Source: Rhyacophila brunnea
Lineage: Eukaryota > Arthropoda > Insecta > Trichoptera > Rhyacophilidae
NCBI GenBank assembly: GCA_022495005.1
Contig: JAGYXB010000028.1
Coordinates: 62,001 to 126,000, forward strand
DNA: 64,000 nucleotides
Reading direction: 5' to 3'
Shown here: piece after piece, positions 1 through 12,223 of the stretch
Layout: every line of letters starts with the position of its first letter
How positions within the stretch are numbered: position 1 is the stretch's first letter
Notes under the pieces: generated by a model
Told to the model about the DNA's origin: nothing
Seen by the model: the letters and a program-made list of their open reading frames with translations, nothing else
Database searches by the model: none
Position numbers and translations under genes: made by a program

Positions 1-61
1 TCTTATATGAGAGACAAACACCTACATTACCCTCATAATCTTAAAAATAATATCACAAATT

Positions 62-300
62 AGGGCGATGTCTTTACCTAGCGCAAAAATACGAAGCTTG
101 CAATTTGAGATTTTTTTTGATAATTTACATCTGAAAACATTTTAAGTCAAAGATAAACTTAAAAAAATGTTATTAAATGTGTATTTGTCAAATGACCCCA
201 TCTTATTATTATGTATCTACATATTATATTTTTGGTCATATTTATTATTAAATTTTAGTTTATTAAGTATTATATGTTGTACCTACCAAAGAGATTTTTT
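62..300 (+). repeat. AT-rich dispersed repeat, inverted partner at 34.54-34.74 kb
   Basis: The stretch containing ACGAAGCTTGCAATTTGAG and the following AT-rich bases recurs in reverse complement at about 34541-34735. A shorter relative (ACGAAGCATGCAATTTAAG) lies near 36667. No coding potential is visible. The family is unidentified; it is probably part of a non-autonomous DNA element. Bases 300-544 hold nothing I can recognise. Confidence 0.5.
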
Positions 301-544
301 GACTAATTCTTAGTTTTAATATTTTTTATATTTATTTAAAAAAAAAACATTGTGAAAGAACAAGACTTGTTCAATTTGCCCAATATTGCCCAAAGCATAA
401 TATGTATCAAAATAACTGCAATATTATAACATCAAAGAGGGCCTCTAACCCTAACCTAACCACTCACAAAAAAATATTTATATGGTATAGGTATTCAACA
501 ATTTTATTTACCAAATAAATTATTGAAATTTTCATATACCAATA

Positions 545-725
545 TTCGATGAAGTCACTGCTGGATGAAGGCCACTCTAAGCTGATTCCACTTCTCTCGG
601 TCCTGTGCGTTGCGTTGCGACGTACTTCCTCAGAACTTTATCATTTCATCGATCCAGCGGCCTCTAGGTCTACCTTTCGGACGTTTTGTACCTCTTGGAT
701 ACCACTGGATGACTAAACTTTGTCC
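545..725 (-). mobile_element. Non-LTR retrotransposon RT C-terminal fragment
   Basis: On the - strand this encodes the tail of an endonuclease/reverse transcriptase polyprotein: IQWYPRGTKRPKGRPRGRW followed by IDEMIKF, then a decayed 'QRNAQDREKW'-type segment. The Arg/Gly/Pro-rich 'GRPRGRW.DE' motif followed by 'Q.A.DR..W' is typical of the extreme C-terminus of LINE polyproteins. The same family occurs at 14195-14428 (+) and 20712-20925 (-). It is 5'-truncated and non-functional. Confidence 0.75.
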
Positions 726-814
726 AACGATTTCAATGTATAGGGATTGTAATATATATATTATTTTAAGTGGTAGTATATTATTTACGAAAAAGAAATG
801 CAAAAGTAAAATAT

Positions 815-1376
815 TAACGGCCCACATGCTCACCGTAGGTCAAAATGGAGCTTTTATGGAATTTTCAGAGCATAACCCTGGACAATCCTTGAAGCCTTAT
901 TATCCTTTATATATATTTTAAACATTTGATGACTGTAAAAAGTATTTTTATTACATAAAATAGTATTCTTTTAAACCGCTCGCTCTAATGTTTTAGAATA
1001 TAGTCATATTTCAGTACATCCATGTGAAGTGGTGTTAATATTTTTTAGATTTATTAATTTTTAAACGCATTTACAAAACCATTAGTAAAATTAATGTTAA
1101 CATTGTATAGTGACATATTTACGAAAAAAAAAATATATTTTATAATCTTTTTGATCCCAAATTTGACAAGAATTAGGATTTTTATTATTCAAAAATGGGC
1201 ACGATTAACACATTTGAAGATAATTCTAAAGATACTGATTATAAGATATGTCTTTGACCATTCAACTGTGATAAACATCCTACTAATAATGTTTGCTTTA
1301 TAATAATTATTAACCCAAGAATAAGGTAGTATTTTTTTGAAATACGCCATTTCTATTGGCATTTCCCAATGGCTAA
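815..1376 (+). repeat. Dispersed repeat family R1, copy A
   Basis: Starts near AACGGCCCACATGCTCACC and runs to GGCATTTCCCAATGGCTAAG. It is near-identical over its length to 24832-25432, and its first ~280 bp match 33953-34235. No credible ORF. Probably a non-autonomous transposon, but I could not define its termini. Confidence 0.7.
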
Positions 1377-1873
1377 GCTACATATAGTTTTTGGATATAC
1401 CAATATTTGAAAATAATCGAATGTTGGATAATAAGTATATTATTATCTCGCTTGGATAGTATGTGCGTACTTGAAGATAGCCGGCTATAATACTGAGACT
1501 CCATAAAGTTTCATAGTCCAATAAATATCTCAAATGACCGTTTATCACTAATAGGGAAAACTTCACTCCCCTACTTTGCGCCAACTAAAGCTTGTTGTAG
1601 TGAACTGAAGCTACCTCTCTGTAATAGGGTGGCATTGGACAAAGTAAAGACAAACATCGCATTGCACGTACGTGGATGGGAGCTAGCAATACAGATGCAT
1701 GTTATTGTTTACACCATTGACGTATACAAGGACTCAGCCTTCCATAATTACAATCTCAATATTAATGCATAAAAGTATACGTTAAGAAAAAATTATCTAT
1801 ATGGGTAATAAGTAAAAATGTGAGTTATGACACCAACAGTCAACTTTGTTAACGATTTTCACATAGTTTATAG

Positions 1874-2469
1874 CAGTGGCGGCTCGTTGATAAGATATTT
1901 GGGGGTGCTGCGGTTGATTAAAAATAAAAAAAAACAATGTTTATTTGGATTATATTTTACTATCACCATCAAAATTAAATATAAATTATTATTATATTAA
2001 TAATTAAAATACAGAATTTTCCATAAAATGGTTGCAGAAATAATTTTTAATAATGTTAAAATAGCTATATTTCTTTCCTCGCTGTGGCGGGCGTGCTCAC
2101 TTGCGATGCAGAAACGGCGAAAGTATATTCAAAATTATAGGCAAAATACTGAAATCGGACTGTCTGACCCGCAGTACTGATTAAGCTTACAGCTGCGAAC
2201 CCCGCTCCCCGCGCCCCCCTTCGCTAACTCTAGCAAATTCTATCGGAAACGGTACTGTGCAAAATCAAGTACCTACCGCGGTGTATGATGATGATATAAT
2301 ATTATTGGACATTGGATGTATAGGTGCGTGGGCAAGCTTATTACACGCTTAAATAATAGTGATATTTTCATATAATATACATAAATTTATGTATATTATA
2401 ATATTACATTTTTCTCAATTTGCTTGGGAGTGCTGCAGTTCCGCAGTGCATATGGACGAGCCGCCACTG
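1874..2469. mobile_element. Non-autonomous hAT-like element, 596 bp
   Basis: The ends are inverted: CAGTGGCGGCTCGT on the left and ACGAGCCGCCACTG on the right. The flanks are GTTTATAG (1866-1873) and GTTTAAAG (2470-2477), an 8-bp duplication with one mismatch. CA...TG ends plus 8-bp duplications are the hAT signature. The interior is non-coding, so it must have been mobilised in trans. Confidence 0.8.
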
Positions 2470-2642
2470 GTTTAAAGTGACTTTTGATAGCCAACTATTT
2501 TGCTTTATACAGATTAATGCCTTTTGAATTACTTGATATATTTAACACAAAAATGACAAAATTACAAAATGTAATTATGATTCTAGACGACTCAAATATT
2601 AAATTTAGGGAATAAATTAATAATCTTGTTACAAAGAACGGT

Positions 2643-2840
2643 TGCTACAGGAAGTGGTACACGTCAGGCTTATAATGTCGTGGGTCCGAGGTTTGGCATA
2701 TTTACATGTTTTTTTTTTTTTTTTTAATTCGGTTCAGTAAGTGGTCGAAAGTCAATTTTTTGCAAAAACAAAAATTAGTTAATGGTTACAACCTCTACTC
2801 CGTGGAGGCCGATAATGTTCTTCTTAGGATCGAACATGGT
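2643..2840 (+). mobile_element. SINE-A copy (degraded)
   Basis: Member of a tRNA-derived SINE family whose better copies are at 12567-12752, 25748-25981, 30676-30902 and 36051-36268. The head is eroded (GTCGTGGGTCCGAGGTTTGG stands where the box B GGTTCGAATCC should be). The tail with CCGTGGAGGCC and GGATCGAACATGG matches the family. Confidence 0.7.
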
Positions 2841-3295
2841 AAAAAAATACTACTCTGTAATTGGGTCTCCGCGACCTGATGCATGTTACAGAAAGCAGGA
2901 GAGAGATACCTAGAGTAAAATATCAAAACTCTTTGAAAGAAAAATCACTTCACATGCTTTGACCCAGTAGATAAAACTAAATCGTACTTGTGTGGATCTT
3001 ATCGCGGATTCTCTCGCTCGAACAATCCGTTGCCCCATAGCATGCAAGACATAAAGCCAACCCCCTACCCCATGTTGCCTTCTTGGATCGGACGGAGCGG
3101 TGTGATGCTATAATTAAATCCTCCATAAACATGCAAATCGTCTTTATCCCGGGTGGCTATCCGATTGAAACTCCTCGCGAGCGTTTCTTGGCTTAGCGCC
3201 CTGCGGTACATGGCGGACGCCCCGTGAAAAGATTGCCGTCCAAGATAGGGCCCCTATGCAGTAGTGTAACGGGATGCGGCAACACCAAAACATTC
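2841..3295. other. No gene recognised
   Basis: The stretch around 3000-3240 is visibly richer in G+C than its neighbours, but I find no ORF with recognisable content and no repeat partner in the window. Confidence 0.5.
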
Positions 3296-3845
3296 GGACT
3301 AGGGAATCCAATCCCGAGTCAAAATTCTGATCTCGGGATTTCGGGATTACAATTTGACGATTCCGGGAATTGGCATTTTTCCATTGTTAATATAACATTT
3401 TTATATTTACAAATAACATTGATAAATTCGGTCAAAATTAAATCTAGTGTAATTTAAGACATTTATTGTTGATATTGTATACGTTTAATCTTGGAAATAC
3501 ATAAGTTTAATGGAATAAATAATATTATAAAAATATTAATGTGAATTTAATATGAGATTGCTGTTTCCGATAGTAAAGACTTAATGAATGGGTTAACGAG
3601 ATTTAAAATAGTAAAGCAAAGCATGGTGTACTTATGGCCTTTAGGCTTTATAAATCTAATTAGTCAACCAAATATGAAACTGCCGTAAAACGGATGAGAT
3701 CATGGTGGAATTACTTTGTTAATAGTGCAAAGCATTGTTTTTTTCCAGTCTTTCTCATTTTTATTAATTTATGTGAAAAAATAAAATGAATCGGTAACTT
3801 ACACACGGGTATAAATCAAACTTCATTCAAACTCAGTTTATTATA
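3296..3845 (-). mobile_element. Partial copy of the 883-bp hAT-like element
   Basis: Matches the reverse complement of 15466-16348 from the 'TAGGGAATCCAATCCCGAG' terminus through the segment containing CATCCGTTTTACGGCAGTTT-type sequence (read on -). The far end is missing. It shows the uninterrupted sequence at the point where the copy at 15.5-16.3 kb carries a retrotransposon insertion. Confidence 0.75.
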
Positions 3846-5724
3846 TATAATTCGGACTATAGAAAGAAGCACATATAGCAAAAAAATCTATACTTATTAA
3901 TATATTTTAACAGTACCTAATTCCAGAGGAATCATAATACGAAAATACATAATATACCTATAATAACCTCATAAATATACAGAGAAAGATGTAAACAATC
4001 TAGGATAAAATGGCATTGATGCATATATTTTACGGTTACTTTGATCAGTAGCTAAACAAATAAAGCACTGTTATTGCAAGCGAAAGTTGTGTGTCCGATT
4101 CCCAGTCGATCAAATACTTTGTCTAATTATTGTAATTATAATGTATGTATTATCTTTACTATTTCCAATAAAAATAATGCAAAATGCATCGACGGTCTAA
4201 AATTGAATTTTCGATAGGGGGGATTAAAATGATATAAAAAAATTAGATACAAATTAAATAGGTACCTACAAATAAAAATACAGTTACCTTAAAAATAAAC
4301 TAAATTATTCTTGCACTAAGTGTATATTTTAAAGTTTATTTAATTTAATTTAATTTAATAGTTTTTGTGTAACGTTGTCAAAAATATTGAATGTCGGATA
4401 CGAGGTGCACATGTTGGACCATCGATATGTATGTATCTTCAGTATAATAATATAATGTATAAAAAATATTAAATACGTAGCTATAGAAAAGATACAAAGT
4501 TTTATTTAACTGTCAATCAAAATGACATCATATTATTTGCATTATTTACATAATTTACATTATCTACATCTACCCACGGATTATGCAATGTCACGTGATT
4601 GTTCATCTAAATAATATTTTCCCGGTGTATTTATCTATCTTTCTACAATAATTTTGATGACTTTATATGCTTTTACAGGAAAATATAACTTATAAGTAGA
4701 TTTGAATTATAATGTAAATATTTTTGTTTTGGTACTAGTCGAAATGATCATCGTATATATTAATTAATGAAATAATACCATATACCCATGTATAATTACA
4801 TTTTAGAGTTTAAGTTATAAACATACCACATTTGCGTGAAGTTCAATAGTTTTAACAGAAAATATGACGTAGTTAGAACGACGCCGAGCGAGAAAAAACG
4901 ATACAATAGGCTTCACATAAGAGCAGTCAGAAAAGATAACTGTAACAATAATTAAATTTATCCAATGAAATTCGTACGCAGTAGAAAAAATCGCAATCTT
5001 CGCAATTACAAGGTTTAGTTGTTCGACAATATAGCAAAACTTTTATTATATTTCGTTTTTAATGAAAAAATGTGACGTAATTTAAACAGGGCTTAAAAAA
5101 ATTGTTGAATGAGGGAAGGGGGTAAGAGGAGGGGTTATCAAAAATACCGGAAGTCGTGTAACGTCATTTATGGATAAACCTTTATAGGTGCATTTTATTA
5201 TTCTGTATCGGAGCCAAGATGGAAATTGTGGATATTTTCTGGCGCCCAAAAGCTGTCGTGTAGTTGGCGACGAGAAAACTACCCCCGACCCTATAAAAAT
5301 AATTTAAATAATAATTCTTGGTGAGCAAAGTTTCAACATTATATAACGCGTAGTACAGGGTCAGCCGTATCTTGACTTCTATTATTTGAATCCACACGAC
5401 GAAGTAAGGTGGCTATCACGCTGGGGGCTCACCCGAAGTGTACCTAGCCTCCACTAGCATCTCAATGTGATATAAATTTCGCGCGGGTGGCTGAACAGGT
5501 TGTATGGGAATTTACTTTGGGTCCACATTTCTATGAGAGATGTAGTCGGGAAGCTATTATTTTTCATCTTAGTTGGTATCATATCAGAGTTTGTTCTTGA
5601 TTAGGTAAACACATCCAGACGATTGTAAGGAAAGGATTATAATAAGTATCATAAAAGTATTTTTTTTGTAAGAAAGTAAATATTTTTAAAATGTTTATCA
5701 CCGAGTCCAGAAATTTATAGGTAT
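3846..5724. other. AT-rich intergenic DNA without a gene
   Basis: No convincing coding region or RNA gene. A segment near 4290-4440, ending in ATACGAGGTG...CATCGATAT, has a diverged relative at about 36990-37110, so at least part of this is old repeat. Confidence 0.5.
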
Positions 5725-6120
5725 GCAGTTGACCGTGAGATATTGTATCCGAAAAAATGACCGTATAGTATTAAGATCAAATTCATGTTTAAAAAAAAAA
5801 ACACTTAAAACTACGTAGTACGTACAAACCACTGAAATACAAGGGACTGAACAAAATAGGTTAGTATGTAAATAATTAGAAATACAATCATTTCGTATAA
5901 ATTATTTTTATAAAATTCTGGTTGGTGCTCGTAAGTATTTAAGTCAAACCTAACAAATTAATATTTTGATGTATTGAATCCAATATAGTAAGAACATTAC
6001 TGTCTGAAATACTTCACGAACAATGCTTTATTTTTGATCTCAATGTTATACGGCCATGTCTTTTCGGTATCAACTCAAGGTGATTTGTGATACGGTAAAA
6101 TGTTATACGTATAATTAACC
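5725..6120 (+). repeat. Dispersed repeat R2, copy A
   Basis: Shares a long series of matches with 21310-21780, including ATACAAGGGA, a segment with TACAATCAT, and TGTTATACGGCCAT. It is non-coding. It directly abuts the inverted-repeat element at 6130-6850. Confidence 0.65.
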
Positions 6121-6129
6121 GTATCCGGA

Positions 6130-6850
6130 ATTTGTACGTAAACAGTTCACCGCAGGACACTTATTCGTGCGCCGCAGTAGGTACGTGAAACATGGCGAGT
6201 TCTTTGTTGAACATTTCACCGTGGAATATATTTGTATGTATGCTACAACATGTGGCGAATTTTATGAGATGTCTTTACTAGGTTAGGTTAGGTTAGGGTA
6301 AATCTAATTGGAACAGTACTATTTGCAAACTATCGCCGCATTTTGTAAGATACGTACAAATGTATTCCACGGTGAAATGTTCAAGAAGAACTTGTCATTT
6401 GATAAAATGTTATACGAACTCAATGACATTATTAATGGACAATGCACTCAGTACAGCAGCTAGCAAGTAAATTCGCGCATAGCGACATTCGCACATGTAT
6501 AGGTAGACGTCACGGAATTTCCATTATGCGATATCACGCATCGGGAATTTATAGCAATATGACTTTTATTTTAATCGCGTTAGAACAGTGTTTCCAGTGT
6601 CAATGTTAACTTGAGCGAGCCCGTTCGAACCGAACCACGACCCGACAAAAAGCATCGGGAATTTATAGCAATATCACCTTTATTGCAATGGCTTAGAACA
6701 GATTATGCCATTCGGCAGACCCGACAAAAAAGTAAGTGTCCAGTTTTTTCCAGATGTTTTGTCCATATTAATGTCATTGTACGAACCTATGTTTCACGTA
6801 CTGCGGCGCACGAATAAGTGTCCTTTGATGAACTGCATACGTACAACTTA
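6130..6850. mobile_element. TIR element (family T1), about 720 bp
   Basis: The left end, with GGACACTTATTCGTGCGCCG, is repeated inverted at the right end (CGGCGCACGAATAAGTGTCC). A second inner inverted pair lies at 6205-6239 and 6354-6390 (TTTCACCGTGGAAT / ATTCCACGGTGAAA). The same two-tier structure occurs at 22655-24125. No transposase is visible. It contains a short (TTAGG)3-like run near 6282-6298. Confidence 0.7.
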
Positions 6851-6859
6851 CATGTAACC

Positions 6860-7604
6860 ATAATTAACACCGTATATAATCACTAAATAAAAAAGGCTGT
6901 AGACACTAGGAATAAATTTATAAGAAAACGAAGGAAGGTGTGACTTTTTAACATCAGTAGAAGACAAAAAGTTTCGTTTTTTTCCATGGATTTTTGAAGC
7001 GTGGATTACACATAATATTATCTTGTGACATAAATTAATAATGCCTGTTAGAGTTAATCAATTCACAGTGTTTAAATTCGAAATATTGTTACCTTTGAAC
7101 TAAGTGCAACGTCTATGTATCTCAATATAAATATATATTTATTTAAAATTCACATCCATTACCGCTTTGATAAACTGTTAATAAATAAAAACTTCATTAG
7201 ACTTGTATGTTTTTCTGCCATTTGTGAATCGGCCTGTTGGTTCCGACTAATTTTCCTTCGTACACGTGTTTTTGTACAATTTACCGGATACGAGCGAGAG
7301 CTGGGTAGGGAGGCTAGCCGGTCAACTAACTCATTGACGCTTCCAGTTTAGGCAAACGGAAAATCTTTTGCATCCCACCCCTAATCGATTTGTTTTCAGG
7401 GTCGCTATTCGTGACATACTTCCGCCATTGACCTATACTTATACACAGCCAGACGTGAAAATACATGCGCATTATTTACACCCTGTAATATTTTTGCGAG
7501 TATGTATGTATGAAGATAGTTTTTCAGAGGTCCTTAATTATTTAAAAGTCTAAGTAACCTAACCTACAACATAGTCAAGTACCATGCCAATATACTTTAT
7601 GTAC
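6860..7604. other. No gene recognised
   Basis: Short open frames here lack any family resemblance and are interrupted AT-rich sequence. No RNA gene is seen. Confidence 0.45.
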
Positions 7605-8695
7605 CAGCGGCAAAGGGTGGAGGTAGGCTGTTAAGATCCGATATAAATAGTACATAATAAACTTTGTCAATTATACGTATTTGTTTTCACTGAACTAATA
7701 CTACAATTCACAGATGGTATTGGTTAGTTTTTAAAATTCAATTATACCCTGCGAAAATCAAGTCATAATAGATAATAGTAAAAAAATACTCGTCTATCTA
7801 TAATTATGACATTAAATCATACATAATTTTGGATGTTTTATAGATATAATAATATTTTTAGATAGTATGGCTTGGTTTAAGCAGGGCTTAGTGAATTTTA
7901 AAAAACTGATCAACAACATGTGTAAATTGTATTCTTAATTCAACGAAAACAAATAACCATGAATGAAAAAGTGTGCACCATTTTGTTAGATCACTCAAAG
8001 CCTACCAAAACTATTATAGTTTGGTTTAGGCAGGGTTTAATTGATTTTTAAAAACGAACCAACATCTTCTGTAAATTGTAGTCTTAGGCGTCGTGCACAT
8101 AGAATTGGGCTTGCGGGGCGCTCGCGCATATTCAATGTGAATCATCGAAAATACAACGTAATCAAATACGCCAGCGCACACTGGATTTGACGACGCATTG
8201 TGCCCGCCTGCCCCATGATTCATCGTTTTTTGGCTTCTCAGCGATACGAATTAACGAAAATACAACGTAGTCCATTCATTGAACACGGCAAGCAAAATCA
8301 CGCTTCGGAAGCGTCGTCGATAGACGGGCGAGAAGGCATTATTTAATAACAGTGAACTCTTTGTTTAGTTATTGCGTGTCCGATATTTCGCTGGTAGAAT
8401 GATGTCATCGTGAATATTAATTACAAGCCCCGAGAAATTTAATATTATTTTTATTGCTGTGTTATGAGAGACGCTGATAATAATAATTATTTTGTGCTTC
8501 TTGAGCCTCTTATTACATAGGTGAAGGGTAATGCGCGGGTGGGAGGGGGCCTACTTCATAGAGAGCGCACCGAGCGCCGCTTTGGTGGGCTTTATGCCTT
8601 AGATCAATAAAAAAAAATACGTATGACTGACAAAGTTCAATGTCCACTATGTATTTTTGTCAAATCAAACAGCCAACCTCCACCGTTCGCCACTG
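7605..8695. mobile_element. MITE family M1, copy with internal insertion
   Basis: The left end CAGCGGCAAAGGGTGGAGGT is mirrored by the right end with ACCTCCACCGTTCGCCACTG. The intact reference copy is at 17497-18063. This copy has the same left and right halves but is interrupted by about 520 bp (8088-8606). Internal motifs such as GGTTTAGGCAGGGTTTAATT recur in both orientations. Confidence 0.75.
8088..8606. mobile_element. Unclassified insertion inside MITE M1
   Basis: In the copy at 17497-18063, 'AATTGTAGTC' runs straight into 'TCAATGAAAATAAATACGTA'. Here the two parts are separated by about 520 bp beginning GGCGTCGTGCACATAG and ending TTTATGCC. Both sides carry TTA, which could be a 3-bp target duplication as in PIF/Harbinger elements. 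The terminal inverted repeats are weak, so the class is uncertain. No ORF of note. Confidence 0.55.
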
Positions 8696-8754
8696 ATATG
8701 TACTTACTTTATAATATAAAAAAAATAAGATAAATTCTGCAACGCCGAACTACG

Positions 8755-9191
8755 AGTACCTAACCAAACCATAATAGTTTTGGTATACTTTGGGCGATAT
8801 GACAAAATTGTGCACACTTTTTCATTCATACTTGTTTATTTTCGTTGGATTCAGAATAAATATTACACATATTGTTGGTTCATTTTTTTAAATTCATTAA
8901 GTCCTGCCTAAACCAAACTATAATATATGAAAAAATATAATCTATAAATTATCCAAAGGTATGTATGATTTAATTGCATTATTTTAGATATTTTATAGAT
9001 AGACGAGAATTTTTGGACTATTATTTTTATTATGGCTTGGTTTTGCAGGGTTTAATCGAATTTTAAAACCTTACCAGCACTGTCTGTAAATTGCAGTCTT
9101 ATTTCAATGAAAACAAATACGTATGACTGACAAAGTTTAGTGTGCACTAGTTTTGGCAGATCTTAACAGCCTACCTCTACCCTTCGCCACG
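8755..9191. mobile_element. MITE family M1, left-truncated copy
   Basis: Carries the internal and right part of the M1 element (AAATTGTGCACACTTTTTCATT through ATCTTAACAGCCTACCTC and CTTCGCCAC), but lacks the left terminus. It lies in tandem with the copy at 7605-8695. Confidence 0.65.
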
Positions 9192-9869
9192 GGCTGATGA
9201 TAATTTTGACATATTTAAATTAAAGGTTGGACAACTCCGACAATGGTTAACCACTCGAATGGGTCGCAGCACGTTAAAATCAGTCGCCAGAAAGGGGAAG
9301 GGGGCTATGCCGAGCGACTCGATGCGAAAAATTGGTCAAAGAGTTTTCTGACCGCCGACACCTAGGGTCCGGCTACACGTCTGTGGTCAACGGATTTTTA
9401 TTTCTTTCGCCGGTGTACACCGTGAAAGCCTTACGATTAGTAGTTTCGGTTTGTATTTAGGCCACAAGAGAATAATAATACATCCATATAAGGCGTTGAG
9501 CGTTATAATACATCTTATCTGATAATACAACACTTCACCAAAATTTTGAGTCATAATAAGAGACTGCGAAACAATACCACCTGTCAACATGCTTAATGTG
9601 GTTTAGTGCTGCGTCTGTGAATCTGTTATGATAGTATCCTATCATTTGTTTTCTTTCACGACTCGATAAAAACAAATGATTTCTTTATTTTCGTGTTTAT
9701 TTTTCAAATTTAGAATAAGTTATATATTATTTTTTTCACTTGAAATACTTAATAAAAACACATTATATTTCAAAAAAAAAATATTTTTCTGTATAAAATT
9801 GTACTTAATTTTTATTTAAAAGTACCTACTTATATTATTTTTATTTATTATTTTATATATTATCTTCTC
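9192..9869. other. No gene recognised
   Basis: Contains a modestly G+C-rich stretch (9230-9440) and then AT-rich DNA. The open frames are short and lack recognisable content. Confidence 0.45.
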
Positions 9870-9985
9870 TCTCGTGAGGGTAATATTTGTTATAATGTAA
9901 ATCTCATGTTGCGCACGTCTTGAATTTAGATTTGTTATGTCAACACTGTTTTGTTTTCTTAATTAAATAAATAAATAAATAATGG
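9870..9985 (+). mobile_element. Non-LTR retrotransposon 3' tail
   Basis: The segment ATGTAAATCTCATGTTGCGC through TTTGTTATG, ending in TAAATAAATAAATAAATAA, is the same 3' end seen at 19290-19378 and 27180-27296. Only the untranslated tail is present. Confidence 0.65.
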
Positions 9986-10367
9986 CAGTTTATCGCACAG
10001 GCAAAATTTTAACCAAGGTGCCTCCACATATGTCAACGTCACAGACCTCGGCGTACCTAAAACCACCACTGTTTGAGAGTAAGTTTTATGGAAATGCTCT
10101 AACAGTGTGTATTTGCTTGCGTAAGATAGCCGAAAATAAGTATGTAGGTAGGTACTTAAAGAATTTGTAAGCAAAAGCAATTTGAAACTAAAAATGAAAG
10201 GCAATGGCATTCAAAACCTGCTTACGGGCGACACTTTGCCTAGGGACGTCATTGTTATACACAGGTGAATTTGTAGGTAGTCGGTTCTACTGTGAAAATA
10301 TATTATTGTCATATTTATAATTTTATTATATTACAAACCCTAGATTATTCTAGATAATAAGTTACAC

Positions 10368-10985
10368 AGGGACAGCCGGAAACGAGGAAGCTGATAAATA
10401 CGCTAAACAAGCCACAACAGATAAAAGACCTTTAACCTACACACACTTTCCTCTAAGTTACGCAAAAAACTAAACGAAGAATGAAGACACAATAGAGCTA
10501 TGGAACCATAGATACACAACATCTGCCACAGGATCAATAACGCAGAAATGTATTCCAAACATAAACTCTCTCATCACTCTTGCCAGGAACTTACAAATAT
10601 CACCTATAGATACTAATAGGCCACGGAGCGGTGCGAGCTTATCTAAAAAGATTTAAATTGAGGGATAATGACTGTTGTCCATGTGACGGCAACACATCTC
10701 AAACTGTGTGGCATGTCATCAACGACTGCCCTATACTAGAAAGGGAGCGATGGACTCTCAGGACTCGATGTAGACAGCATAATCATGAAATTGACCTCCA
10801 AAAGCCTGACGAAGAACTAAGCAATAAAACAACACAAGAACTCTACACAAAATATTTAATCCTGGCCATAAAGAAAATTAAATATATAAATGAAGGAACC
10901 TAATTAGCCCCACATCAATGCAACTAATCCACCCAACCACCTTGTACGAAAAAGCAAGGGCATGGTTATTAATAATAATAAAAAA
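10368..10985 (+). mobile_element. Non-LTR retrotransposon fragment: RNase H end and zinc knuckle
   Basis: The 5' part translates as GTAGNEEADKYAKQA, the conserved C-terminal 'G..GNE.AD..AK.A' motif of retrotransposon RNase H. After a damaged stretch, 10631-10903 encodes a 90-residue tail with YLKRFKLRDNDCCPCDG, QTVWHVINDCP and a run of charged residues. This is the C..C...H....C knuckle that follows RNase H in I/R1/Jockey-like elements. The tail ends in an AAT/AATAATAAT-rich sequence. Stop codons between the two parts show it is dead. Confidence 0.8.
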
Positions 10986-11444
10986 TTATTATTTAATATG
11001 GGTAGTGAAAAATGAGTTTAAAAGTCTACCTATCTAGTAACGACCACTTACAAAGTTTATTAGAAGAGAGCTTTTATTCATTGCATAGACTGAGGCGCCA
11101 ATACTCGGAGCTTTCGCTCATGTTTGAGTTGACCCCCAGAACAATATAATATAGGCCGGTCGTGAGCTGAGCTTACACCAATAAAAGTGGATTATTAGGC
11201 CAGCGTCTAAGTGAGGATTACGCCGAAATGTTCAAACACAATAAAGCCCGAAAGAAACAATGAAGCACAAAGGCAACCCTTTCACAGAAGAGTTTTATCT
11301 TTTCACTTCGCCCAGTTTATTAGCTCGGACACTGTTGATCGAAGTTTCGTAATAAAATCTTACGTCATTCGCCCTTTGTAAGTGCGCACTTATTCACCCA
11401 TCTCAAAAAGGTAATGATTTATTTTATTTAGTGGAATGGCAAGT

Positions 11445-11660
11445 ATTAGATAGATCATACATAATTCTGAAAACACTCATGAGAAAATATAGCCAATAGA
11501 AAAAATCTTTTTCGAAAAAAGTAAGACACGAAGAAATCGAGCCTGCGTCTCTTGGGTATCGCGCCCTGTGCATTACCACTATGCTACGACCCCATGCTTA
11601 ATTGCGACAAATTTGAACTATTGGCTTTATTAATACCTGCTAATTAGTGCTCTCCAAATT
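11445..11660 (-). mobile_element. SINE-B copy (tRNA-derived)
   Basis: On the - strand there is a tRNA-like head (GCATGGGGTCGTAGCATAGT... then a degenerate box B) followed by a body with TTTTTTCGAAAAAGATTTTT and TATTGGCTATATTTTCTCAT. Other copies are at 16640-16868 (-) and 21948-22132 (+). Confidence 0.7.
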
Positions 11661-12107
11661 GAGTTACGGTAGGCGATCGATTTTTGTATTCTAAATTAAA
11701 GTATTTATTTATTTAGAAAAAGAGTATTACGGCATTACAGCGATTGGCCAATGCGCCATAATACATAATAAATACAAAATTATAAAAATATCCGAATTAC
11801 AAATAACAACTAATATAACAAGAAAGTAGAAAAGACATCATGTGTTTATGTAAATATTAAAGAAACATGATAATATATACAATTATAAATTTAACCTATT
11901 TAACACGTCCACAAACATTATGTAGTTAATAATAAATAAAATAACCCCTATGGTGCCATCAAATAAGTTAATTGCACGATACACAGCATCATGAACGTCA
12001 CATCCGTCCTGCGACGGTGTATTTATTACTTTAATTACTAACCGACGTCACGGATCTCTCCAATATTTTTTGTTGCAATTTACTTGCTTGCTAATAATTT
12101 TAATTAA
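11661..12107. other. No gene recognised
   Basis: AT-rich sequence with no ORF of substance. It separates the SINE-B copy from the palindrome at 12108. Confidence 0.45.
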
Positions 12108-12223
12108 CTATTTCTTTTATTCAACGAATAATTCACAAGATTTAAGAATGTACCATGTATGCGTAATAATTGGAATGGTACATTCTTAAATCTTGTGAAT
12201 TATTCGTTGAATAAAAGAAATAG
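12108..12223. repeat. Perfect 49-bp inverted repeat (palindrome)
   Basis: Arms 12108-12156 and 12175-12223 are exact reverse complements over 49 bp, separated by 18 bp. A single arm (TTATTCAACGAATAATTCAC...) recurs at about 16600-16640, immediately next to a SINE-B copy. The perfection implies a young inversion-duplication or a terminal hairpin of a fold-back element. Confidence 0.9.

Noticed and set aside
5182..5397. 71-codon - strand ORF
   Set aside because: Composition and context are those of chance open frames in AT-rich DNA; no family resemblance.
6280..6300. (TTAGG)n run resembling insect telomere repeat
   Set aside because: Only about three units, inside a transposon-like repeat. 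Too short to mean a telomere or fusion scar.
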